Shown here: piece after piece, positions 23,449-33,951 of the stretch
Numbering within the stretch: position 1 is the first letter of the stretch
Layout of the letters: each line of letters begins with the position of its first letter
Assembly (NCBI RefSeq): GCF_018320785.1
Contig: NC_054886.1
Span: forward strand, 1,615,177 to 1,679,176
DNA length: 64,000 nucleotides
Direction: 5' to 3'
Origin: Cheilinus undulatus
Lineage: Eukaryota > Chordata > Actinopteri > Labriformes > Labridae
The notes under the pieces: model-generated
The model's database searches: none
Told to the model about the DNA's origin: nothing
Seen by the model: only the letters and a program-made list of their open reading frames with translations
Position numbers and translations under genes: made by a program

Positions 23449-24773
23449 TCAAGATCCAGCATTCAGGTCTCTCTTTTTTTTGAAGATGTTTTCTGACACA
23501 CAGCCTTTGTTGAAAATATTCAGGCCACCATCTGTGTCCATCTGACTCTTCAGGAAGTTTTCCAAAGTCTTCAGAGGGACTTCCACCACTTTTTGGTCGG
23601 TTTGCTCATTGAGTGCATAGCCTCCATAGCTCGGGAACATAAACCTCACCTCAAATGGAGAGTTACGGTCAAACTGTGGGCAGCAGTAAGCCACCCATAT
23701 GTATTTTGGGATTGCCAGGCGGTCTCTTTTATCCCTTTTGATTGTGGCACCAGAAACGGTCACCCCGGTCACCATGAAAGATCTGTCGTGGCAAAAGTTG
23801 TTGAGGCGACGGCGGATGACGTTCAGGTATGGGTTCCAGGTAGTTTCCAGGAAGTTCGTGAACAATGGGACCACGTTGGTGAGAGTATATGTGGCTGATT
23901 TATCATCTGGATCTGACTGGTGCAGGTCAGGGTTCAGGGGGCAACGTCTGTATTCTACAGCATCTGTGTAGTCCTCCAGCACAGCCTGGTTGTCCTCAAT
24001 GAGAGGGGGGGTGTCTTCAGTGAGTGGAAGAGCCCTCATGGTGCCACTCTCGCCATTAGAAACCAACTGCAGGGAAGAGAAACATCATTAGATCAACCCG
24101 TACTATTGTGCTCTGTTGAAGGTTAATGTTATTGTGATAAAAGCATAGACTATTGGGCTTTAGCTAAGCCAGCTGCTGGCTTGCTACACATTTAGCTGAC
24201 GTAAATTAAAAATGCATTACTTATCTAGTACAAAAACATAATCAAATGACTAAATAAATCACTTTTTGCCAAGAGAAAAATATTTAGAGAAATGAATGTG
24301 TGATGGAAAGGGGATTGGACCCATAATCTATTGCTATGCATGCCTACTGTGTCCTTTATGAGCCTGTTTTCCAGATTGTGCCTCAGTAAGGGTCAAAGTT
24401 CAATCATCAGACGCCCAAATTTAGCCTAACATATGCACATTTAATGATGTGGCAACAAATCAGCTGTCTTCCCTACCTGTGGCTCATACATCCATGGCGT
24501 GTTCATCCTTTTCTTCCCGTCAGACTTCTTAAAGATGTAGGCTGAGTAGAGGGGAAGGCGGCGACTGCTGTCATACAACGTGGCATAGCGCACTTCATCT
24601 GCATACTTCTGGCAGATCCTCTTCAGGCTTGTTCCCTTTATTTCTGCAGGCGGCGTTTGCACGTAGAAGAAATGACTGCAGTCTCTGAAGCTGTTTGACA
24701 CACTGGCACTCACCGTGGGGGACGCAGTCAGCAGGGCGAAGGACAGGATGCAGAGCAAAAACAGGCCCATCAT
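23449..24773 (-). CDS. ENDOD1-like secreted protein C (catalytic motif most decayed)
   Basis: Two coding exons, 24773-24477 and 24066-23449; 304 aa. The phase-0 intron follows YEPQ (CAG|GTAGGG, acceptor CCCTGCAG). Residues 1-24 are a signal peptide (GLFLLCILSFALLTASPTVSA). Family signatures are DCSHFFYVQTPPAEIKG, ICQKYADEVRYATLYDS, LPLYSAYIFKK, NQAVLEDYTDAVEY, TYTLTNVVPL and WVAYCC. At the nuclease motif it reads RRCP (residues 139-142), so Asp, Gly and His are all replaced. The helix Glu is also gone (WNPYLN), but the metal-ligand Asn of TNVVPL remains. The C-terminus is basic and lysine-rich (FKKKRD). The frame is fully open, so it looks like an expressed gene under selection on its fold and not on the catalytic residues. 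It is the most diverged of the three paralogues. Confidence 0.88.
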
Positions 24774-25409
24774 GACGCAACCGGAGCACAGGGAAATAAT
24801 CTGGAGACTTGCAATTTCCTCATGGTTTAGATCTTTTCACATGGTCCAAAACAGCAGCATGAATAGAATTTAAATATGGCGTCAAGGAGTGTTGTGTTTA
24901 AATGCTGTGATGATCTAGAAAAGTGTAGTGACTGTTGGACAAAGAGGCTGAGTATGTAAAGCAGCAGCAGCTCAGTGAAGATTGATTGGTTGAATACTTG
25001 ACTTATCTTCTCCTGCAGTGTCTGTGCAGTCACACATCTCTGAAAGAGCTTTGTTAAACCATGCATATCTTCTAACATGTCTAATGAATTCATTCAATTT
25101 AATTTAGGAGTATTTCATTACATTATGTGTCTAAAAATGCACCTCTTTATGGTTAAAATGTCCCTAACAATTCCTGTTAAAAAAGTAGGAGCAGCAGCTT
25201 TTCTAAGGCCCACATTTCTGTTTTGCATGACACATTTAAGTCATATGTATATTGATAGATCTATTGGTATAGCTAGCTGAACAGGCTCCCTTGCAAACAG
25301 CATAGTTTGCTGCACTAAGATACACTACACAAGGTTGCAGGCTGCAACAGAGTTAGTCCTAACATATTCTATAAAACGTATTAATCATTTTACCTATTTT
25401 ATTGGAAGA
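24774..25409. other. Upstream region of ENDOD1-like gene C
   Basis: TATTTAAATTC on the minus strand near 24867-24877 lies about 100 bp upstream of the start codon of gene C and could act as a TATA-like element. No gene or repeat was recognised. Confidence 0.3.
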
Positions 25410-25489
25410 TTTAAAGGTCACATATCATGCAAAAATCACTTTTTCAGGCTTTTTCAACAAAAATATATGCCCCTGGCTTGTCTACAAGC
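25410..25489 (+). repeat. Truncated common teleost repeat end
   Basis: TTAAAGGTCACATATCATGC and then TCACTTTTTCAGGCTTTTTC look like the start of a widespread fish repeat. It is cut short at 25489, where another element begins. Confidence 0.4.
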
Positions 25490-28011
25490 CAGGGGTGTAG
25501 CTAGAGATTTAGGGCCCCTGCTTTTTGCCAATTTTTTTTCAATCATTTCCCCACCTTTTTGCCAATTTTAGTCACTTTTCACTCATTTTCCTCCACCTTG
25601 TTGCTGCTTATCGCAGATTTTAGTAACTTGTCACTCAATTTCCCCCACCTTTTTGCCAATTTTAGTCATTTTCACTCACTGTCCTCCACCTTATTGCTTC
25701 TTTTTGCCAATTTTAGTGACTCTTCACTCATAGTCCTCCACCTTTTTTCTGCTTTTTGCCAATTTTAGTCATTTTTCACTCATTTTCCTCCACCTTTTTG
25801 CTGCTTTTTGCCAATTCTAGTCACTTTATATTCATTTTCCCCCACCCTTTTGCTGCTCTTTGACATTTTAGTTATTTTCACTAATTTTCCTTCCACCTTT
25901 TTGCCAATTTTAGTCACTTTTCACTTATTTCCCCCACCTTTCTGCTGATTTTTGCCAACTTTAGTCACTCTTCACTCATTGTCCTTGACCTTTTTGCTGC
26001 TTTAAGCCAATTTTAGTTACTTTTCACTCATTTTCTCACACCTTTTTTGCCAATTTAAGTCACTTTTCACTCATTTCCCCCCACCTTTTTGCCAATTTAA
26101 GTCACTTTTCACTCATTTCCCCCACCTTTTTGCCAATTTTAATCATTTTTTCCTCATCTCCCCTCCACAGTTTTGCTGCTTTTTGACAATTTTAGTCACT
26201 TTTCACTCATTTCCCCCACCTTTTTGCTGCTTTTTGCCAATTTTAGTCACTTTTCACTCATTTCCCCCACCTTTTGCCAATTTTAATCATTTTTTCCTCA
26301 TCTCCCCTCCACATTTCTGCTGCTTTTTGACAATTTTAGTCATTTTCACTCATTTCCCCCACGTTTCTGCTGCTTTTTGCCAATTTTAGTCACTCTTCAC
26401 TCATTGTCCTCGGCCTTTTTGCTGTTTTTTTGCCAATTTTAGTTACTTTTAACTCATTTTCTCCCACCTTTTTTGCTTCTTGCTGCCAGTTTTAGTGACT
26501 TTACACTCGTTTTCCTCCTTTTTGCCAATTTTAGTCACTTTTCACTCATTTTCCCCACCTTTTTGCCAATTTTAATCATTTTTTCCTCATCTCCCCTCCA
26601 CAGTTTTGCTGCTTTTTGACAATTTTAGTCACTTTTCACTCATTTCCCCCACCTTTTTGCTGCTTTTTGCCAATTTTAGTCACTTTTCACTCATTTCCCC
26701 CACCTTTTGCCAATTTTAATCATTTTTTCCTCATCTCCCCTCCACATTTCTGCTGCTTTTTGACAATTTTAGTCATTTTCACTCATTTCCCCCACGTTTC
26801 TGCTGCTTTTTGCCAATTTTAGTCACTCTTCACTCATTGTCCTCGGCCTTTTTGCTGTTTTTTGCCAATTTTAGTTACTTTTAACTCATTTTCTCCCACC
26901 TTTTTTGCTTCTTGCTGCCAGTTTTAGTGACTTTACACTCGTTTTCCTCCTTTTTGCCAATTTTAGTCACTTTTCACTCATTTTCCCCCACCTTTTTGCC
27001 AATTTTAATCATTTTTTTCCTCATTTCCCCTCCACATTTTTGCTGCTTTTTGCCAATTTAAGTCACTTTTCACTCATTTTTCCACCTTTTTGCTGCTTTT
27101 TGCCAATTTTAGTCACTTTTCACTCATTTTCCTCCACCTTTTTGCTGCTTTTTGCCAATTCTAGTCACTTTATATTCATTTTCCCCCACCCTTTTGCTGC
27201 TCTTTGACATTTTAGTTATTTTCACTAATTTTCCTTCCACCATTTTGCCAATTTTAGTTACTTTTCACTCATTTCCCCCACCTTTTTGGCAATTTTAATA
27301 ATTTTTTCCTCATTTCCCCTCCACATTTTTGCTGCTTTTTGACAATTTAGTTACTTTTCACTTATTTCCCCCACCTTTCTGCTGCTTTTTGCCAATTTTA
27401 TTCACTCTTCACTCATTGTCCTCGACCTTTTTGCTGCTTTTTGCCAATTTTAGTTACTTTTCACTCATTTTCTCACACCTTTTTTGCTTCTTTCTGCCAA
27501 TTTTAGTCACTTTTCACTCATTTCCCCCACCTTTTTGCCAATTTAAGTCACTTTTCACTCATTTCCCCCACCTTTTTGGCAATTTTAATCATTTTTTCCT
27601 CATTTCCTCTCCACATTTTTGCTGCTTTTTGACAATTTTAGTTACCTTTCACTCATTTCCCCCACCTTTTTGCTGCTTTATGCCAATCCTAGTCACTTTT
27701 CACACACTTTTTTTGTCGCTTTTATATCACTATTGCCACCTGTAAGCCATTATTTGTCATGTGTCACTCATTTCCCCCATTTTTTCTCCACATTTTTGTC
27801 ACGTTTCACCCAGTTTTTGCCGTTTTCTGCCTATTTAACCCCTGTCCACCCATTTTTGGCCACTTTTATTTGCATCTTTTTCACCTATTTTGCCTGCTTT
27901 GACTAATTTTTATGGCCACTTTCACCCACATTTCACCACTTGGATTGTGGCTCTTGCAAAGGTATTTTTCAACTATTTGGCTCTTTGGCTGAGCAGGGTT
28001 GAGTAACGCTG
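25490..28011 (+). mobile_element. Chimeric hAT-type element with a 2.4-kb minisatellite
   Basis: The left edge CAGGGGTGTAGCTAGAGATT, then TAGGGCCCCTG, matches the end of a different family (the element at 58319). The right edge is the right domain of the minisatellite-bearing family: GGATTGTGGCTCTTGCAAAG to GGGTTGAGTAACGCTG at 28011. Between them, about 25520-27750 is a tandem array built on TTTTTGCTGC, TTTTTGCCAATTTTAGTCAC and TTTTCACTCATTTCCCCCACC in varying order. It contains a 433-bp tandem duplication (see findings). The many F/H/P/L-rich frames across it are products of the array and do not encode genes. Confidence 0.8.
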
Positions 28012-28749
28012 ATGTAAGTGTGTATGCATCTATCAACAGCGCCATCTAGTGTCTAATGTAGCCGTCCACAGTAATATTGCGCAGGTTCATTGAGATAGTG
28101 CCGCTCTACACGGCCTGCTGGTTTTTCCCAGATACAATCGAAGGATAGTTGTAGTAAAATGCTCACATTATACCACTATGTTATCTAAACACGACTGTTC
28201 TGACTGCACACTGTATCTAACAACACTTCCCTGGATTAGTGTCGTCTTTCTGGAATCCCACGTTGCTGCCTCGCTAATTTTGAGTCATTTGTTGTCGATG
28301 TACCTCCTCCATGCTAAAGTTGTCTTCGCTCCCAGCTTGTTGGCTAATTATCTTACCCACTAAACATATTCTGCATATGAACATGCCGTTGCAAAGTGCC
28401 GTACACACCAGTGTCCATGCTAGTAAATAGGGGTGTGTTTGCCCTGCTACAACATTGGTTAGCCGCTTGTCAGTGTCCAGTCACGTGGTATCACACGGAC
28501 GGCCATGTTTCCGAAACACAAACAACAAGAGGAGCAGCGACTAGGAGCCAGCAGACACATACTGATACGCAGCTGCGACCGTTGGAGGCGAGGGGGAAAA
28601 ATAATAAATAAAATACAGAGCGCGACTTTCTGAAAGTACGATTCTGTCGAATGAATACGTTTACAGTGTTTAAAGAGACCAATGCATTCGTTATATTGGC
28701 TGTAGAGACGCCGTGCAGACATCCAGTCTGGTAGCTATAAACAGTGAAG
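28012..28749 (+). promoter_or_regulatory. gigyf1: gigyf1 promoter and non-coding exon 1
   Basis: The sequence turns CG-rich after 28030. An inverted CCAAT box (ATTGG, 28454-28458), an E-box (CACGTG, 28482-28487) and a YY1-type GGCCATGTTT (28501-28510) cluster together, so transcription probably starts near 28500. The first exon is non-coding and ends at 28749 with AAG|GTAAGC. Its partner acceptor is at 33231. Confidence 0.6.
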
Positions 28750-30019
28750 GTAAGCCATGGTTCCTCTTTACAGCTAGCTGGCTAGTGTGCTAACGAGCTA
28801 ACCTCCGCTCTTGCAGCTCAGATGGCATGGATTTAACTTGAGTGTGAAAAGCATTTCCACCGCGTTTTTTTTCGAGTTATTGTACAGACGAGTGTCCTTT
28901 GTTTCCATCATAGTGTTTGTTTTGTTTACATTGCGCTAGCCCTAGCTTAACACCGACAACGGAATGGAGGTGGTCGTCCGCACATTGGCGGAGCAGGCCG
29001 GGGAGTCTGATTCCAACACTCCGCCCCCTCCGCCATCATATTTGGTGTCATTTGAACCCTCAAGCAAAGGCCTCTGCGATAAAAGACACCGTTCGCAAGC
29101 TTATGTAGCAAGTTAAACGACCCATCTCAGTTTTGCAACGGAATCGTGGTGCCGTGGGGCAAATATTGTTGCAACAAATACCGAAACGCCATTTCCCCGC
29201 TAACGTATCCGTCTAAATTAGCCTGAAAGGCGAACAATGTACACGCCAGAGCAGCGTTAGCTCGGAGCCACTGACGTTAGCTCAAGCCTGGTCGTAATAT
29301 TCTGTCGATATGTTAGCCATCCAGACTATTTAGCATGGCTCTCTTTTTTTTTTTGAAGTTACAAATGTGCTGATATTAATTACGGAGTTAGGATTCGCAT
29401 TAACGCCTACATCCCCAGTGTTTAAAACAGGACCCGCCACGTTTTTACCTGCCTAAAATGAGCACCTATACAAATCCAGTATTTTTATACTGCACATATA
29501 CGGCAATGTAAGCGGCCGCATTACTTATATACCACCTATCTTTACTGTGTTAGTTTAAAACTGTTAAATATTATGCCTTTCAGAGATCGTATTTTTTATT
29601 TTAGATTGAAGCCTCATTAGCAGCTTGCATGCTGAAAATGCTTCTGCTAAAGTAGGCTGTTATTTGAATCCCTTTGACCGTAATAAATAGTTATATCTTA
29701 GCAGCGAACGTGCGTTGCGATTACAATTATCCTAATAATAAATATTGATAATTATTAAAAATGTACAAGCACACGCAAATTAGAGGTCATTGCATTGTAA
29801 CTTAATTGACCTCTCAGTGTTTGTTGACTCCAGCATGTTTGTCGCATGACTAATTTATCGCCTTTTTGCAATCATGTTGAGCTCGATTTTTGTGTTGATG
29901 GGTACTAAATTTTGTGATTTTTGGGGGGACATTCTGCTAATTGAGAAGTACCTGCTATTCATGGCAATTTAACTAGTCAAAATTGTGCAGAACACCTGCA
30001 TAAAATGTTTGGTTATTAA

Positions 30020-30638
30020 TAGGGATGCGCGATATTATCGGCCAAATATCGGTATCGGCAGATATCAAAATTTTGGCTGATATTTACATCCGATATTTTG
30101 GCCGTGCATATCAGCATATATCATCTGTAAGATTTTGCCATATATAATAAATGAGTGGAGTTTTAGGTTGAACCAACAGACCTATGTAAGTTAGGAACTT
30201 TTTCTTTTTTATTCTCAGTTTTTAAACTTTAACCCGTTAAAGCCTGTTGTATCATTTTTGATACATACTTTAATACAATCTAAAAAATGATAAAAAATGC
30301 CCACAAGTGTGTAATCAGTTACCAAAAACACCTAATGTACCTAATGAGATACAAAAATATATATGTTACATTTTATGGAAATTTGGATTTTAGAAGAAGG
30401 ATAAATAAACATTTTAGTTCCAAAAAATTAGAATTTTCTTGCTATAATTTGTGTATTCAGGCTTTAATTGGTTAAAGTGTGTCTTAAGAAAAAGTTTTTC
30501 TTTTTTCATCCTCAAACCTAAAATTGTGTTAAAAGGACAGAATTTTAAGTTATGTAAAACATATTTAATTATTGGTATCGGCTAAAATGAATCTATAAAT
30601 ATCGGCATATTGGCAAAAATCCAATATTGGCATCCCTA
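30020..30638 (+). mobile_element. Non-autonomous DNA transposon, TAGGGATGC ends
   Basis: It starts TAGGGATGCGCGATATTATC and ends ATATTGGCATCCCTA, with inverted GATAT/ATCGGC-rich arms. No coding capacity. It lies in gigyf1 intron 1. The flanks do not show an exact target duplication. Confidence 0.65.
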
Positions 30639-30961
30639 GTTGTTATTCTTTAAACGAAAAATCAGTATTTGCTGCACACGCGTACTTTTGTGTACCAGTG
30701 TATTCAGAAATTAAAGTGTAACTTTTCATACAAAGTTGTCTATATCAACTTGTTATTTAAATTTTAAAGGGCTTATATTGAACACAGTTACTGGCCTGAT
30801 GCATAAGGTCCATGTCTAATGTTAACCATTGCCCATGCCTTACTTTCAAATAAGACATATTGCTAAATTCTCTCTCTTTAACAATTCCCAAAGTTTCTCA
30901 AAGTTTTAGTTTTTTCTTCAAGTTTAAGTTGGCAAAAACTGGAATAAGAAGGCCTGCCAGA

Positions 30962-31457
30962 CAGTGTTAATTTCGTCGACCAAAACTATTTGCTGACAGC
31001 CTTTTTTCCATGACAAAAACTAGACTGAGACTAACAAAAATAGATCTGTTATGACTAAAGCTGACAAAAATTAAGTTTAGTTTTCATGAAGATGACTGAA
31101 ACTAGATTAAAATGTAATGTAGTTTTAGTTAGACATTCAAAATCTGTGGTATTTCTCAGCTTTGGCTAAATCTGTCAAAAAACAATGCAGCTGTATCTAT
31201 CCTGCCTCTCAGCTGTAGAAAGCAGGGACCCCAGGTTTGGCAGAGTGCAGAGAACACAGATTTGGTACCAGATTTAGGCAAATAAATAAAATAAATGCTT
31301 GGACTAAAAGTAAAGACAAATTTTTTTTTTTTAATTTTGTCAACTAAAACTTGACTAAAACTAAAAGGGATAGAAATGACTAAAATGTGACTAGAAATAA
31401 AAGTATTTTATTTAAAGACCAAAACTAAAATTTAAAATAGCTGCCAAATTAACATTG
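30962..31457. mobile_element. hAT-type element, CAGTGTTAATTTCGTCGAC ends
   Basis: It starts CAGTGTTAATTTCGTCGACC and ends CCAAATTAACATTG. A perfect 8-bp duplication, CTGCCAGA, is at 30954-30961 and 31458-31465. The body is rich in ACTAAAACTA words and non-coding. It lies in gigyf1 intron 1. Confidence 0.88.
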
Positions 31458-31686
31458 CTGCCAGAGCTGTGTGGCTAATGCTTAATTTGTCCTTGAATTT
31501 TTTTTCATGATGCGCCACATCTATGGAGTAACTGACAGTAATAGTTAGGTCAGTCAGCTACTAACTTTTGAAGAAATCCCTTTAGAAGTCAGAGTATTTT
31601 CTTTGATTTTTGCATCCAGGAATGCTCAGACTCAGAGCAGCCTTAAAAAAATTGCCATGCTTAATACTTTTGTTTGTACACACTAG

Positions 31687-32163
31687 TAGGGCTGGACAGT
31701 GAATTGAAAATTAGATTAAATCGCAATATAGAAGTAGAAATATTTCTTTAACCTGAAAATACTACTTTAAAACTTTTTTTGTCAGCAGAGATGTTATGCA
31801 TTACACATCATGCAATGATTTAGTGCCATTTTGTTTTTCGAATAGTCTGCAGAAAATCCTACTTTCTTCTCTTTTAAATGTTTTTCTTATTGAATATGAG
31901 AATAACCTAAAAATTATCATTCACTTCATACAAGTATTCATACCCGCTTCGCAATATGAGTTAAAATCATTACAATAAATTATATGTTCAAAAATTGTTT
32001 TGTCTAATATTGTGTTGGATTTAATAAACTGCTTTAATGCTTGTGTTTGTTGGAAAATATATGAGACGAGAAACCTCAGAAATAATCACATTTAAAATCG
32101 CAATTGCAATGTGTGTGGGGGGGGGGGGGTTGCAATTTGATTATTTTTCCAGATTGTTCAGCC
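31687..32163 (+). mobile_element. TAGGGCTG-family hAT-type element, copy 2
   Basis: It starts TAGGGCTGGACAGTGAATTG and ends GATTGTTCAGCCC. It shares the ATGCATTACACATCATGCAA body with the copy at 3618. It contains a 13-base G run (32117-32129). It lies in gigyf1 intron 1. Confidence 0.7.
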
Positions 32164-32456
32164 CTTCACAAAAGTATTTAGGACTAAATACTACTGCACT
32201 ACAGTGCCATGGAGTGTGAAATTTGCACCGTGCTTTCACATTATAATGCCTTCCATATGGTGAAAGGAGACTCCACAGGCTTTCTTTTACATTCATGTTG
32301 TCCTTTTTTTCTGTTTTAGATATATACTAGTCATGATCATGGTGGACACACACCACAGTATAAGAGCCTACGGTTGATGGGAACTTGAGATCTAAACCTC
32401 TGATTGGCTGTTAGACTCAATTAAAGGCATATTGGTTTGGTGAAGTAAACTGTGAA

Positions 32457-32460
<4 letters not shown>

Positions 32461-32542
<82 letters not shown>
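32461..32542. repeat. (TA)41 microsatellite
   Basis: Uninterrupted TA dinucleotides over 82 bp in gigyf1 intron 1. Confidence 0.98.
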
Positions 32543-32546
<4 letters not shown>

Positions 32547-33230
32547 CTAACAAAATGAGAATGGGATTTATCCTGAAGCATTTACAAAATGCTCTCCAAA
32601 AAAGACAGCAAAATTTTAAGGCTGGGGTGAAACTCTAGCTCTACTTGGTTTACATGAGTTCTTCTATTCTATTTTTAAAATGCTTCCAAAATGATTCAAC
32701 CTGCTCGTATTACATGACGACAACAATGTTTCAGAGTGCCTTAATTTAACAAAGCTTGATATTTTCTAAATCCTGGAAAATATCAAGCTTTGTTTGTTTG
32801 AATATTAGGGAGTTCATAGTAGACGTTCAGGAACTATCCACAGTCAGCCTCATGGTTTTGGAAACAGCTGGTTCACCAAATCATTGTAATGGACTCCTGA
32901 TTTCTGGGTAGAAAATCTCCCGTGAGCAGAAATAATAATGGAGCACTTGACTACACATAGTTTCCTGTTTCATTTATTCAGTCAAGGAATACCACGGTGT
33001 TTTTCTCTCAGCTCACTGTGGTGTAACGACTTGATCAAATTGGGCCTATACCTTTCAGGAAGTCTAGGGCTTGCTGCAAAAATGGTGTGTCAAGGCTACC
33101 CAACGGAAAATTGAATTACACTCTCTTTCCTATCGCATTATAGGCAGGCTGCCAAGCTTTAAAAATGCATCTCACTAGCAGGTAACTGATGTGCACACTT
33201 CTAACATTATTCTTTCCGTCTTATTTCCAG

Positions 33231-33315
33231 TGGTGCAAAAGGAGGAGGACAGGAAATAAAGGAGTTACCTGGAGGGTCTCCATCAATCCACATTTCAGTT
33301 GGAGGGAGAGAGAGG

Positions 33316-33352
<37 letters not shown>

Positions 33353-33829
33353 GAAGAGGAGTGCGGGTCGCGTCTGCTCCTGGCAGCTGTTCCAGCAGCC
33401 TATTCATTGTTTTGGCTGTTCGTTCCCGAGTTTTCTTTTTGATGAATCAGTTCATATTTTAAACTCTAATGTGAGGTATTACTGCTGTAAAGAAAAAAAA
33501 GAAAACAGTTTTATTTTGTTCCATTGTTAATTTCCAAGGTTCTTTTGTTTCTTTTTTATGTTTAACAACTTTTTTCGGCTGTGAGTAGCAGGAGCTTCCA
33601 TTCTCCAAACTATTGTTGAACCCCCTTCCTTAACTAGTTAGGACCTGATAACCTGGTATTCCTCAAGCACCTGAAACTGGCAGCTATTCTCTTTGTGTCT
33701 GTGTGTTTGGGGAGCTCTGTGACCACAGCTTAAGCACCACTCAGCCTTCTAGTCACCTAAGCCTAACTAAAGCAAGCCAGCTCTAGCCTGGTCCAGCCCA
33801 GTCCAGCCTGCTCCGATCATCTGGACAGG
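33231..33829 (+). other. gigyf1: gigyf1 non-coding exon 2 (5' UTR)
   Basis: Bounded by TTATTTCCAG before it and GACAGG|GTAAGG after it. It has a (GA)n tract (33320-33346) and several ATGs in poor frames upstream of the real start, so the leader is long (about 600 nt in this exon alone) and carries small upstream reading frames. Coding begins in the next exon (33923-33986). Confidence 0.7.
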
Positions 33830-33951
33830 GTAAGGCATTGGAAAAACATTTGTTACTTAAGCTTCTTTACATTTCATGCACTATTTAATACAGAAAATTT
33901 AACTGTTTTTTCCCTCTGTCAGATACTCAGTTCTGTGTGGACGTGAGGAAT

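Noticed and set aside
25500-27750. Possible CRISPR-like direct repeats
   Set aside because: Units are variable in order and length, there are no unique spacers of constant size, and the host is a vertebrate.
25559-27906. Long F/H/P/L-rich reading frames
   Set aside because: They read through a T-rich tandem repeat whose unit has few stops; the same pattern appears in every copy of the element and on both strands.
32461-32542. TA tract as a regulatory element
   Set aside because: It is a plain (TA)n microsatellite deep in an intron.
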